From: Planctomycetota bacterium
Lineage (GTDB): Bacteria > Planctomycetota > PUPC01 > JACPCR01
Length of the DNA stretch: 52,270 bases
Direction: 5' to 3'
Assembly (NCBI GenBank): GCA_030740295.1
Contig: JASLXP010000172.1
Coordinates: 1-52,270, forward strand
Both the position numbers and the translations under genes were made by a program. Within the stretch, counting starts at the first letter, position 1, and every line of letters starts with the position of its first letter. This document shows, in pieces, positions 28,307 through 39,600 of this stretch. Below the pieces are notes generated by a model, which saw nothing but the letters and a program-made list of their open reading frames with translations, was not told the DNA's origin and did not search any database.

Positions 28307-29206
28307 ATGCCAGTTTTTTCTATCGCGCGCACGGCGGCTCTTGTATTAGTTTTCGCGACATTTGGGTATTCTGAGGACAGTGCAGTAAAGCCCTATAATC
28401 AGGGCGTAAAGTCCTGCCAGGATTGCCATAAGAACGTCTGTGACGATTGGGAAGAATCCAAACACTACACATCGTACCGCAAAGTCAAAAAGGATATTCG
28501 AGCCGGCAGGTATATTGGCGGGAAGACTGACAAAAAGGGGCAGAAGGACTGCGGTAATTGCCATTTTACTGTGGTACAGGCATCGCCCGATGCGAGAGCC
28601 AGGGCAAAATCAGGCCCATCATGTGAAAGCTGTCATGGCCCGTCCTCCGTGTGGGAAGATATGCACTACGATTACGGCGGCGAGAACATCAAAAAGGAGA
28701 CAGAGACTCCCGAGCACAAGGCCAAGAGAATTGCTGAATCCAAGGCCGCTGGATTGATTTGGTCCACGACCATGAAGTACGACGCGGCAACTAACTGCAT
28801 AAAATGTCACGGGATGGCAACGCCGGAGGTCAAGACTGCTGCGTTAGAGAAGATGGTGTCGGGCGGGCACCCGGTAAACACCGACTTCGATATAATGGGC
28901 TTTTACCAGGACAAGATAGCGAGGAAGCGTTGGCCTGCCCGGTCGGACGCGGAGCTTGCCAGAGTTTTTGTTGCCGGGCAGGCAGCAAAACTCGTCTCGG
29001 CAACAGGTGCCATAAAAGAGGCCACCCAAGAGGATTACAAAGCCGCTCAGATGAAACGAGCAGCCAATGCAAAGGCCGCACTGGACGCTCTGAAAAATAT
29101 TCCTGAGGTGGCGGCCCTGCTTAGCTCACCATCCGAAGACAATGCCCTCAAGTTAATGGCCGCGGTCAAAAAGATGGACCTTTCTGGCAAGGTCAAACTG
29201 CGCTGA
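28307..29206 (+). CDS. Periplasmic tetrahaem cytochrome c (cytochrome c554-like)
   Basis: A 299-residue protein with a signal peptide (residues 1-22) and four haem sites: CQDCH (37-41), CGNCH (82-86), CESCH (106-110) and CIKCH (164-168). The sequence around the first site, CHKNVCDDWEESKHY, has the CXXCH-W-S-H pattern of the cytochrome c554/c' family (PF13435-like). The last 100 residues are helical and haem-free. The frame is open upstream to 28145, but the ATG at 28307 is followed directly by the signal peptide and preceded by GAAAGG. It is the third gene of the cytochrome-porin operon. With the barrel between them, one cytochrome may face the periplasm and the other the surface, but which is which cannot be told from sequence. 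Confidence 0.85.
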   Translation: MPVFSIARTAALVLVFATFGYSEDSAVKPYNQGVKSCQDCHKNVCDDWEESKHYTSYRKVKKDIRAGRYIGGKTDKKGQKDCGNCHFTVVQASPDARARAKSGPSCESCHGPSSVWEDMHYDYGGENIKKETETPEHKAKRIAESKAAGLIWSTTMKYDAATNCIKCHGMATPEVKTAALEKMVSGGHPVNTDFDIMGFYQDKIARKRWPARSDAELARVFVAGQAAKLVSATGAIKEATQEDYKAAQMKRAANAKAALDALKNIPEVAALLSSPSEDNALKLMAAVKKMDLSGKVKLR

Positions 29207-29485
29207 ACATCCCTTGGGCCGTATAGAAAAGAAGAGACCAGGATTTGTGATGCAGGGACGGTGCAGGCGACCCAACTGGACATAATGTAGCCCGGGCTCA
29301 ACAACCTGTCTTGAGCCAGAACGGACCGGGGAGTAGCATGTGCGTCTCGGCCCGAATCGGGCTTGCGAACTTCGCGCTTGCGAGAACTGTGGGATGCAAC
29401 ATCGCCAAATCCAGGTGGCGAAACACTGCTTTTTTCGGCCTCACCGACCATCCCTGGTGCTGGCTTTGGCTGGATGTTAGGCTCA

Positions 29486-29505
29486 CCCCCGCAAGCTTGC
29501 GGGGG
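29486..29505. repeat. Perfect 20-base palindrome in gene debris
   Basis: CCCCCGCAAGCTTGCGGGGG reads the same on both strands. It lies 280 bases after the tetrahaem cytochrome gene in a stretch without intact genes. It has no T-run, so it is not a standard terminator. Confidence 0.8.
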
Positions 29506-29683
29506 AATTCTGCCTGAAGACGGTCGAGCTGGCCGCCGGCGAGAATTTTAAGCTCCTACTCGATCTGAAAGCACGGGAGGCCGGTTGCCTGCGGTAAACT
29601 TCAGACATCTGATGAGCCGGCGCAAGAATCCGGACCGTGCCGTCAGCGAGAGATGGATATTATTGAAAGGAGATCAGCCAATC

Positions 29684-29878
29684 ATGTCCCGGGAGAAAAA
29701 GACTTCCTTCAAGCTTGGTTCGGGCAGATTCGTCCACTAATTGTCCAACAAGATCTCATCCAAGATGGAGCCGGGCAACTACACCCTCCGCCTGCGGTTC
29801 GAGCTCACAGGCAAATACCGCGACAGGGAAGTTAAGCGAATGGCCATGAGAACGGCATCATTTGAAATCAGTCGCTGA
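29684..29878 (+). pseudogene. Short interrupted coding remnant
   Basis: A good ribosome-binding site (AAAGGAGAT) precedes the ATG at 29684. The frame is stopped by TAA at codon 19 (29738-29740) but continues afterwards without a break to TGA at 29878, giving protein-like sequence (PGNYTLRLRFELTGKY). A second protein-like piece (ELAAGENFKLLLDL) ends at a stop near 29598. I do not recognise the family. The 850 bases between 29207 and 30060 look like the remains of one or more secreted-protein genes and contain nothing else I can support. Confidence 0.4.
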
Positions 29879-30060
29879 CACCTGAATCTCGGCGAGTCTT
29901 CATTGCCTGCAGGAAGAGCCCGGCTGAAGCCGGCAGTAAAATTGTGTCAGGTGGTTTGTTGAGGCAGTTATCAGCCCGAGAATTCGGCTCGAAACGCGAC
30001 GGTGATCGATTGATTACTGATGACGATTTGTTTCGTTCTGCGAACAGCGAGGTGCCTTCT

Positions 30061-32142
30061 TTGGGCCAATGTATCTGGCGCAGATTCTCAGGGCTTTCCA
30101 GCCTCTTTCTGATGGGGGGCCTCTGGCTCCAACTCTTCTTTGTTAACGGGCTCCAGGCGGAAACCTGGCACGTGCCCGGGGCGGTCTACCGGTTTAAAAT
30201 TGATTTGACGAAAGGGTCTTCGTGGCCGACCTCGACCGGTTATGCCGGGCTGTGGTCGAACGGGCTGAACTTGGACAAGTTGCAGATTCGAGTGCACACT
30301 GCTGCAGGGCTGGCCGTGGGGCAGCAACTCTTGTGGAAGTCGGAGGGAGCTCCGCTGAAACTTCTGTTCGATACGTCGAGCAGGCAGACCAGTTACTACG
30401 TTTACCTGGGCGAAAGTAGAATGGCCGAAGCGCCGAGTTGGCAGCCGCAGGCCGGGCTCATTCTCGAAACAAGAAAACGCCCCGACGGACCGGTGGATTC
30501 GTGGCCGCAGGTGAAACAACTGTGGAACAGAGCCAGTCCCATCCTCGGCCGGAGCCTTGTCTCTAAAATCTACACCGGTATCCACCCTCACGGTCCCACC
30601 CGCGATTTTCTCTCCTATTTCCACGGCGCCTTTCGCGCGCGAGAGGAAGGAGATTACGAATTCTCCACCGCGTCGGATGACGCGTCGTTCCTTTTCATTG
30701 ATGGGAAACTGGTCGCCCAGTGGCCGGGCTGGCACGGCGTGCATCGAGGGCGACGTGGCCGGTACAGTGGAAGAATCCGGCTGACAAAAGGCACCCATCG
30801 CATCGAGTATTACAACGTTCAGAACGAATCCGGATTCCAGGTCGTCGCGGGGTGGCAGCCGCCGGGAAGCAAGTATTCGAAAGTCATCCCTTCAGGCGCC
30901 TTTTATCCCGTTGCCCATTTTGGTGTCACAGGTGTTGAAGCAAAGAACCGGCGGAATGCCGCGGCCTGTTTCGGGTGGAACATCGAGGGACATACTGAGG
31001 CCGGAGGGCGCACGCTCGTTTCCGTCCGCTTCCTGGCATTCGGTAACGGAAGAGGGAAGAACTGCCGATGGCTTCTTGACGATGGCAGCGCGGCGTACGG
31101 CAGAGAGGTACACCACGTCTTCGCCCGGCCCGGTATGCGCAACGTCCGGCTAGAGGTCCAGGGCACCAGCCTCACGCAGAAGGTAGATGTCCACCCCCTC
31201 TGGCAGCAGCGCGAAGCGTGGCCGAAGCACGTTGCGAAACGGCAGGCAAGATTGATCTCATCGAAAACCTTCTCGACTGCGCCGGTGGAGGACATTCTCT
31301 ACCTTCGCCGTTTTGCCGAGGAGATCAAGGAGCGGAATTGGCTGGTCAAGCTCGGCCGGGTTTGCCTTGCCCGGAAGGGGGAGTTCGGCGCCGAACATGC
31401 CGGCATGTTCTTGCAGACCGCGTTTTATTTTCAGCATCCGGATTTCAGGGACTACCGCTCGGCCGAGGCATGTTTCCGGACCGCCCTGGCCATGGTTTCC
31501 GATGACCCGGCTCTCAAAGAAAAAATTAAGCTCCATCTGTCCGGGTTCCTCATCCACTGCCATCGGAGAGCCGATTCAGGTCTTGCGTTGCTCAAGAACA
31601 TCGACGAACAGAAACTCTCCGGGACAGAGCGGCGCCTGAAACAGATTTTCGAAGCCGATGCATATCTCACCCGCGGTGAGGTAAACGTTTCCCGGCGACT
31701 TTACATACGAATTGGAAACGTGGTTGAGCGAAGCGACATCCACTACGCGGCCAGGAGACGAGCCCGGCTGGAGAGCGCCAAGGATTTCCTCCTGCGCAAG
31801 GAATTCAAAGAGGCCGAACGCATCGTCCGTGAAATAGAATGGGAGACGCCCCTTGAAAGGCTCAACACCGAGACCGGCATCATCATGGTTGGCATACAGT
31901 TTGGCAGAAAAGAGTATCCCTTTGCCTTGGCCACAGCTTTACGTCTGCTCGCCGCGGCCCCGATGGACCGGCATCGGGCGAAAATCTTGCTGAAACTGAT
32001 CGATATCTACCTGGTCATCGATGAGCCCCAGCCCGCGGCCGAAATGTTCCGGAAACTTCAGAAAGAGCACCCATACAGCGAGGCCGCAGCCATCGCCAAA
32101 GACCACCCGGACCTTCAACGCCTGAAGGCCCACAACCAGTAG
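30061..32142 (+). CDS. Secreted PA14, PKD-like and TPR protein
   Basis: About 693 residues. After a signal peptide (RRF then a hydrophobic core ending GLQAETW) comes a beta-rich N-terminal domain. A PA14 domain follows at about residues 165-280 (AREEGDYEFSTASDDASFLF, RIRLTKGTHRIEYYN). A PKD/Ig-like segment (about 305-375) leads to a long C-terminal TPR/helical-repeat region. PA14 domains bind glycans. The start is uncertain: the frame is open from a GTG at 29944. I prefer the TTG at 30061 because GAGGTG lies 6 bases upstream and the signal peptide follows; an ATG at 30112 would cut into the signal sequence. It is the first gene of cluster 2, 75 bases before the DUF4159 gene, and probably belongs to the same envelope system. 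Confidence 0.7.
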   Translation: MGQCIWRRFSGLSSLFLMGGLWLQLFFVNGLQAETWHVPGAVYRFKIDLTKGSSWPTSTGYAGLWSNGLNLDKLQIRVHTAAGLAVGQQLLWKSEGAPLKLLFDTSSRQTSYYVYLGESRMAEAPSWQPQAGLILETRKRPDGPVDSWPQVKQLWNRASPILGRSLVSKIYTGIHPHGPTRDFLSYFHGAFRAREEGDYEFSTASDDASFLFIDGKLVAQWPGWHGVHRGRRGRYSGRIRLTKGTHRIEYYNVQNESGFQVVAGWQPPGSKYSKVIPSGAFYPVAHFGVTGVEAKNRRNAAACFGWNIEGHTEAGGRTLVSVRFLAFGNGRGKNCRWLLDDGSAAYGREVHHVFARPGMRNVRLEVQGTSLTQKVDVHPLWQQREAWPKHVAKRQARLISSKTFSTAPVEDILYLRRFAEEIKERNWLVKLGRVCLARKGEFGAEHAGMFLQTAFYFQHPDFRDYRSAEACFRTALAMVSDDPALKEKIKLHLSGFLIHCHRRADSGLALLKNIDEQKLSGTERRLKQIFEADAYLTRGEVNVSRRLYIRIGNVVERSDIHYAARRRARLESAKDFLLRKEFKEAERIVREIEWETPLERLNTETGIIMVGIQFGRKEYPFALATALRLLAAAPMDRHRAKILLKLIDIYLVIDEPQPAAEMFRKLQKEHPYSEAAAIAKDHPDLQRLKAHNQ

Positions 32143-32217
32143 CAGGATGTGTTTGCAGTATCACTCGACAATGCCGAAACTGCCAATTCTTAATCATCGT
32201 CTTCGGGAGGAAAACTA

Positions 32218-33726
32218 ATGTCATCCGTAACCTCGATCTTCATGTCCTTTCTTCTAGTCGGGAGTCTCGTTGCCGACGAGAACGACTGGTTTAGGCCCCT
32301 CGGCCAGCAGCCCAAAGCCAAGCCGCGGCGAATATCCGGCGGGGAGTCCTTCCCACCTCTGCCACTGCCAGCCACGCCGCTTCGCCGGTCGGAACGGAAG
32401 CGAGAGCCCAGCCCGCCGAAGATCATGGGCAAAGTTATCTGGGGCGAGTCCGCTTCCTTCACATATGCCAACGGGCACAAGACGAAGATAGCGGATTGGA
32501 ATCTCTGCCCTGCGGATGTCCAGCAGCTCCTCTTGAAGGCGGGCCGCAACCTCGGACTCAAGTACAGCCACGATCCTGTTCAACTCTCATCGTTTCACGG
32601 CGATCCGAATAAAACGCCGATCCTTTTCTTCAGCGGCAACAGGACCATCAAGTTCGATGACGACCAGTTAGCCATGCTGCGATCCTATGTGATGAAGGGC
32701 GGTCTGCTCTTCTGCGATTCGCCGGCTGGGTCCCCCTACTTCTACAAGTCCATCAGGGCCGCCATGAACAAGGCATTCCCCGAATTCCGCTCCAGGGTCA
32801 TCCCGCTCGACCATCCTTTTTACCATATTTTTTACGACGTCGAGAAGGTTCGTTACCCGAAGAAGCCGGAGCTGGACACGCCTTTTCTGGAAGGCATCTA
32901 CGTCGGCTGCCGGGCGGGGGTCATCATTTCGAAGTACGGGCTCGGCTGCGGCTTCGATAATCGCGAGGTCCCCCTGATCGAGGAGGCGGTTTACTATGAC
33001 GTCGATTCAGCAAGCAAGCTGGGCACGAACCTGGTGGCCTACGCGGTCGGCTACTCGAACGTGGGACGGGAGGAAGCGAAACCGGAGCTGTTCGGCTCGT
33101 TCGACGCCAGGAAGCCGACGGACGAATTTATCTTCGCCCAGATCAGGCACGAGGGCGCGTGGAACGTTCATCCCGGCGGGGCAGCGGCTCTCCTTCGGCG
33201 ACTGCGACTGGATACTTCGGCCCGGGTCAGCCTCAAGCGCGTCGCGGTCGAACCGGGCAAGGATGACATTTCTTCGTTCGGCTTCCTCTACCTGACCGGT
33301 CTTGATGATTTCCGGCTCGGCCCCCAGGCGGTGTCATCGTTGAAAAACTTCCTGGCCGGCGCCGGCACTCTCGTCATCAACAACGGTCTGGGTATGAAGA
33401 CTTTTGACCATGCGGTGAGACGCGAGTTGAAGAAAATCCTGCCCGAGGCAGGTCTCAAGCCCGTGCAGCCCGCCCATCCCATCTTCCGCTCTGTCTTCAA
33501 AATTGGTGAGGTGCGTTACACCCCGGTGGTCGTCAAGGCCAGGCCGGAACTGAAAACCCCTTACTTCGAGGGCATCACCATCAACGGCGACCTGCGTGTG
33601 ATTTACAGTCCCTACGATCTCGAAGCAGGCTGGCAGGGCAGCGAGCATCCACTGTCGCGAGGCTACGAGCCCCGCTCCGCTCTGCAGTTGGGTATCAATA
33701 TCGTTATGTACGCAATGACGCATTGA
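32218..33726 (+). CDS. Secreted protein with two tandem DUF4159 domains
   Basis: A 502-residue exported protein with a short signal peptide (ending SLVADEN), then a Pro-rich linker. Two copies of the DUF4159 fold follow, at about residues 125-285 and 345-500. Both share the order LRSYVMKGG or LKNFLAGAG, then the small acidic or Asn turn, then DHPFYHIFY or AHPIFRSVF, VRYPKK or VRYTPV, and finally a C-terminal ALQLGINIVMYAM type helix. DUF4159 is related to amidotransferase-like folds and is often encoded next to MoxR and DUF58 genes. Its activity is not known. It has a good ribosome-binding site (GGGAGG). The MoxR gene follows after a 387-base gap filled with hairpins. Cluster 1 has no counterpart in this window. 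Confidence 0.8.
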   Translation: MSSVTSIFMSFLLVGSLVADENDWFRPLGQQPKAKPRRISGGESFPPLPLPATPLRRSERKREPSPPKIMGKVIWGESASFTYANGHKTKIADWNLCPADVQQLLLKAGRNLGLKYSHDPVQLSSFHGDPNKTPILFFSGNRTIKFDDDQLAMLRSYVMKGGLLFCDSPAGSPYFYKSIRAAMNKAFPEFRSRVIPLDHPFYHIFYDVEKVRYPKKPELDTPFLEGIYVGCRAGVIISKYGLGCGFDNREVPLIEEAVYYDVDSASKLGTNLVAYAVGYSNVGREEAKPELFGSFDARKPTDEFIFAQIRHEGAWNVHPGGAAALLRRLRLDTSARVSLKRVAVEPGKDDISSFGFLYLTGLDDFRLGPQAVSSLKNFLAGAGTLVINNGLGMKTFDHAVRRELKKILPEAGLKPVQPAHPIFRSVFKIGEVRYTPVVVKARPELKTPYFEGITINGDLRVIYSPYDLEAGWQGSEHPLSRGYEPRSALQLGINIVMYAMTH

Positions 33727-33821
33727 GGTCAGAGTGTCAGGTGTCGGGTGTCAGGATTCATAGCAATCGTTGATTTGGCCCTCCAAATGAGAGATTAAGA
33801 ATTTGCACAGACGCTGGCTTT

Positions 33822-34096
33822 GAGGCCACTGGCTTGCCCAGTGGTTTTCACGCTTTTTCCTCGCGTGAAGTCAGGAAGAGAGTTAGAGGCCACTGGCTTG
33901 CCCAGTGGAGGGTCACGCTTACCGCAGGAACGTGACCCTCCACCGGGCAAGCCGGTGGCCTCCAGGAACACGTGCTCCAGACTCCGCGAGGAAAAAACGT
34001 GAAACTCCACTGGACAAGCCAGTGGCCTCTTTCCAGCTTGTCATTCTCACGCGAAGAAAAAAAACCTGAGGCTTCACGGGACAGGCTCGTGGCCTC
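33822..34096. repeat. Array of five co-varying hairpins upstream of the second MoxR gene
   Basis: Hairpins with 7-base stems and a 5-base loop CTTGC (or its complement): CCACTGG/CCAGTGG at 33826-33844 and 33890-33908, CCACCGG/CCGGTGG at 33940-33958, CCACTGG/CCAGTGG at 34007-34025, and an imperfect one at 34074-34092. Copies two and three together form a 32-base inverted repeat (33887-33962). Each is flanked by GAGG or CCTC and by small TCACG/CGTGA dyads. The array ends 18 bases before the gene start at 34114. Confidence 0.85.
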
Positions 34097-34113
34097 AAAT
34101 ATGAGGAGGAAAC

Positions 34114-34182
34114 ATGTCTGAAAAGCTTGTGATCGTAAGAGGCCAGGAGAAAGGCCGGTAGTTTGATCTGACCGGAACGCGC
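34114..34182 (+). other. Original start of the second FHA-MoxR gene, cut by an in-frame TAG
   Basis: A very good ribosome-binding site (GAGGAGGA) precedes the ATG at 34114. The frame gives MSEKLVIVRGQEKGR, then TAG at 34159-34161 (codon 16), then FDLTGTRMTLGSDED, which runs straight into the downstream frame. This is exactly the first two strands of an FHA domain, so the stop is a nonsense change in what was one gene. Translation downstream would need restart at ATG 34183, readthrough, or the stop is a sequence error. Confidence 0.8.
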
Positions 34183-35436
<1,254 letters not shown>

Positions 35437-35529
35437 CCCAGCATCTCCAGCTCTTACTTCTAATCTTGCTTTTAATCTTCCCTTTTAGTCTTCAGAAGAT
35501 TTGAGAGAACTTGAAATTGTTGATTCTTA

Positions 35530-35740
35530 GAGGCCATGGGCTTGCCCCATGGAGTTTCACGTTTTTTCCTCGCGGATCGTGGCAACAGTGTGCAAGAGGC
35601 CATGGGCTTGCCCCATGGAGTCTCACGATCTGGCTCGGTCCAGCGTGAACCTCCACGGGACAAGCCCGTGGCCTCTTACATCTTGTGCTGCTGTTTCGCG
35701 AGGAAGAAACGTGAAACTCCACGGGACAAGCCCGTGGCCT
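35530..35740. repeat. Second co-varying hairpin array, between MoxR and DUF58 genes
   Basis: Four hairpins of the same family as the array at 33822: CCATGGG/CCCATGG with loop CTTGC at 35534-35552 and 35600-35618, and CCACGGG/CCCGTGG with loop ACAAG at 35653-35671 and 35719-35737. GTGAAACTCC-like and TTTCACG-like words flank them. Stem bases differ between arrays, but both arms change together. The 357-base gap contains no gene. Confidence 0.85.
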
Positions 35741-35793
35741 CGCGATCAGTCTTAGCTTGGAACGTCACTACTCCACCTCTCACACCACACCTC

Positions 35794-36684
35794 ATGCCCG
35801 CTCCCGCCACATACCGTTACCTGCCTCCCCAACTCGCTGATCGGCTGCGGAGCGCGGGCATCACGGTTCGCCGGCCGGTCGAGGGGGCGCTTCAGGGGCT
35901 GCACCGGTCGCCGCATCACGGCTCGTCCGTCGAGTTTGCGGAATACCGGGAGTACACGAAAGGCGATCCGCCAAATCTGATCGATTGGGCAGTTTTCGCG
36001 CGGAGCGACCGCTACGTCATTCGGCGTTTCCTCGAAGAGACCAACCTGCGTGCCTGCATCGCGCTCGATACTTCTGAGAGCCTGGCCTTCAAAGAGGACG
36101 GGCTTCACTCGAAGATCGAATACGCCTCTTACCTGGCGGCATGCCTGATGTACATCCTCATCAACCAGGGCGACTCGGTCGGACTGTTCACTTTTGACCG
36201 GGAGCTTAGGAGCGCGTATCCGCCGGCGGGGACCTTCGAGGGTTTGAGGCCAATGCTGCTTGGCCTGGAGGAGATAGAGCCATCGGGACTCAGCAACATC
36301 GAGGCATCACTCCACGCAATTGCCGAACGCGTTCAGAGCAAGAGCCTCATCATAATTATCTCGGATTTGCTGCAGCCACCGGACCAGATTATTCGCGGTC
36401 TCCAACACCTGCACCACGACGGGCACGACATCACCATTTTTCACGTGCTCGACCCGGCGGAAATCGATCTTCCCTTCGGTGGCTTCGAGGAATTCAAGGA
36501 GCTTGAGACGGGCAACCGAATGGTGGTCGATATCGAAGAGATTCGGAGCGCGTACAGAGATGAAGTACAGAACTTCCTTGACGAGGTCCGCACCGGATGC
36601 GCGGAGTGCATGGCCGACTACCTCCTCATCGATACGCAGTTTCCCATCGAGGACTCCCTCTACAAAAGGGTCAGCAGGCAATGA
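35794..36684 (+). CDS. DUF58-family protein (cluster 2 copy)
   Basis: A 296-residue DUF58 protein, paralogous to the one at 15963-16883. It keeps GSSVEFAEYREYTKGDPPN near residue 45, RYVIRRFLEETNLRA, and a VWA-like half with DxSxS (DTSES) near residue 90. The frame is open further upstream through the hairpin array, but homology starts at the ATG at 35794, so the longer form is rejected. Its stop TGA overlaps the ATG of the following BatA/VWA fusion gene (ATGA), so translation is coupled. It is part of the MoxR/DUF58/VWA operon; the biochemical function of the family is unknown. Confidence 0.9.
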   Translation: MPAPATYRYLPPQLADRLRSAGITVRRPVEGALQGLHRSPHHGSSVEFAEYREYTKGDPPNLIDWAVFARSDRYVIRRFLEETNLRACIALDTSESLAFKEDGLHSKIEYASYLAACLMYILINQGDSVGLFTFDRELRSAYPPAGTFEGLRPMLLGLEEIEPSGLSNIEASLHAIAERVQSKSLIIIISDLLQPPDQIIRGLQHLHHDGHDITIFHVLDPAEIDLPFGGFEEFKELETGNRMVVDIEEIRSAYRDEVQNFLDEVRTGCAECMADYLLIDTQFPIEDSLYKRVSRQ

Positions 36685-39600
36685 CCGGGCTCGTCGCTTC
36701 TTCTCCATTCTTTCTCTGGATGGCGCCGCTGGCGGCCCTTCCCATCGTCTTTCACCTGTTCCTCAGGATTCAGAAGCGAAGGAGAACCTTCCCTTCGCTC
36801 ATGTTTTTCTACCGCGTGGATCCTAGGCTGAACGCACGGCGGCAAATACGGGAGTGGCTGGTGCTGCTGCTGCGGGCCCTGGTGATCCTCCTCGCGATGC
36901 TCGCGCTTGCCCGACCGGTCTGGCTGGGAGTCGGAGGGGGTGGGCGCGTCTCGACAGTGCTGCTGATTGATAACTCCGGTTCCATGTCCGCCAAAGGCAG
37001 CGGCGGCCGGCCCAAGCACGAACAGGCCGCCGAGGCCGCGGGCGCGGTCATCGCCGAGCTTGGTAAAGAAGCGATGGCCGGGATCGTCCTCCTCGTGGAT
37101 GACCCGACCGTCTTTCTGCCCGACGGTCTTTCATCGGACAAAGACACGCTCCGTTCCGCGCTCGACCAGATTACGCCGACGGAAGCGACCGGCAGCCCGG
37201 CCAACGCTCTGGCACGGGCTTTCGCTCTTCTCGACGCCAGCCCGGACAGCCGGTTTGAGGTCCACGTTTTTACCGACCTGCAGGAGAGCGAATGGAATCG
37301 CCCGCCTCCGGACCTGCGGCCGGCCAGGCCAGGGACAAGCTTCATCGTCCACCGGTTCTTCACGCCTCCGGCAAAAGAGGCCAATGTTTCCATCCTTGAA
37401 AACGAAATCCCGCGCCGGCGCCTGCTCACGGGGAGACGGTTTCCTGCAAGGGTCACGCTTTCCAATGCCACACCCATCGAGGCGAGGATCCGCCTGCACT
37501 CGGTTGATGACCAGGGCCGGAAGAGCTCGCAGAGCGTGACTGTCCCATCAGACGGCGAAGCCGCGGCGACTCTCCTGCTCGATCCAGCAACGCCCGGCTT
37601 TCACTGGGTGAACATCTGGCTGGAAGGCGACGGCTTTGGCGAGGACAACCGTGCCGGGCTGGCCTACACCTGCGCGGACCAGGCGCGGGTTCTGTTTGCC
37701 GGGCAGCGAGAGGATTTTGGTTTTCTTCCGATCGCTTTGGCGCCGACCGGTCTTGGCAAACTTTCCGGTCTCAAGCCGCTCTATGCTCCGTCCACCGACT
37801 GGATGGATAAGCTCAAGACCGGCGAACCCGTGCTCCTCATCATCACGTGGAACGATCTCTCACTGCTACACACCGACATCCCTGACTTGGCGGGCGCGCT
37901 CCGGAATTATGTTAAGGGGGGTGGCAGCCTCCTGGTAGTCCCGTCGCCGAATGGCGCGGGAAAGATCGAAAGCGTTCCGGACTGGGCCGGCGCGGCTCCG
38001 GGAGAAACACGCAGGGCGCAAGACGGTCTGCCGGTCCTGGCTTTCGAAAAAAACGCTCCGCTCTGGCAGGGCATGCGCGACGAGAAAGGCGAAGTGCTCC
38101 TGCGTAACGTGAAGGCATTTCGTTTCGTGCCGCTCCGCCTTTCCGACGATTCGCAGGCGCTCCTCGGGCTCGAAGACGGCAGCCCGCTCCTTGGACATCT
38201 TTCACTGGGGGCCGGCGCGGTCTATACGTCCGGGCTGGTCTTCGATCCCAGTTGGTGCACCCTTCCACTCAAAGGGAGCTCCCTGGCCATGTTCCAGAAC
38301 ATGGCCCTCGGCAGCGGGACAGACATCGGCCGAGCGGTTTCACTCGCTGCCGGCGAGCGGCTGCACGGAGTCAGCGAAGGAGATCCCAAAGTTCACATCC
38401 GCTCCGTTGCGGGAAGCGCTCTCGACTGGAAGGGAAACCTGACGAGCTTCCCGGTGTTCCCTCGCTCAGGCGTCTATGCCATTCAGGATGGCGAGAAACT
38501 CGAATACGTATCCGTCCGCTCGTCGGACAAGGAAGGGCGGGCGCGTTTCGTATCGGGCGGTACGGTTCCGGTTCTTGGCGGCGTCTCGCATAGCGTCTCG
38601 AACTATGCGGACATCCCGACTTTCCTTGACGAGTTCCGTGCCAGGCGCAAGGGAATGGACCTCTACCTCGCGCTGATCCTGCTTGCGCTGCTCGCGCTCC
38701 TGCTCGAAGGATGGCTCGTGAACCCGCTGCCGAGGAAGAGCCGCCGGCCGGAGATGGTGCGCCAGACCGCTGCACGGTCACCTTCGGCAGTCATGGCCGG
38801 CATCACGGCCGTCGGTACGCTCCAGTGGCATCCGCGACTGGGGCCGCTGCTTTGCGGCTTGCTCATCCTGGGCCTCTGCGCGTTCGTTGTTTTCCTCTAC
38901 CGCCGGCTGCTCTCTCGATTTCCACGGCGGCGCGCCCTGTGGCTGGCCTGGCCCAAAGTGGCGCTACTGATGCTGCTCGTGTTCGCTGTCCTCGACCCCG
39001 TCTGGAGCAGGGAGAGGCATCAGGAATCTCAGAGCCGCGTCCTGCTGCTGGTAGACACTTCGTCGTCGATGGACGTGCAAGACCAGGGCGAGCAATCGCG
39101 AATCAGCCGGGCCGAAAAGATTCTCGATTCGATCAAGCGCAGCCTGCCCGCCGAGATCAAGGTCAAGGAACTCGAATTCGATTCCGAAATTCGGGAGCGG
39201 GAAGACGGGGCGAAGAAAGCCGAGCCGAAGGATGGCGAGCCCAAGAAGATTCGCGAGACGGACCTTGGCGGCTGCATGCTGGCGCTCGCGGAGCGTTCGG
39301 ACATCGCATCCTACATGGGCATCGTTGCCCTGACGGACGGCGGCGATGAAATCGTTCAGAGCGCGAAGCTGCCGCCCGTCCCGCTTTCCATCGTTGGCAT
39401 TGGCACTGATTCCCGCCAGTGGAACGACCTGGTGATATCCGATGTCAAGCACCCGTTGACTGTCGAGAAAGAAGTGGACTTCGAGATAAGCGTCGACGTG
39501 CTGGCGCGGACCGGAGGGACGGCCGGTTTTCAGAAACAGCTCAAGAAAGTCACCGTTCAACTGGAAAGGCAGAGCGATGAGACCTGGCTCAAAGAAGGTG

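Noticed and set aside
29486..29505. Terminator of the cytochrome operon
   Set aside because: The palindrome is strong but has no T-run and lies 280 bases after the last gene.
35536..35793. N-terminal extension of the DUF58 protein through the hairpins
   Set aside because: The extension encodes the translated palindromes and has no counterpart in the paralogue.
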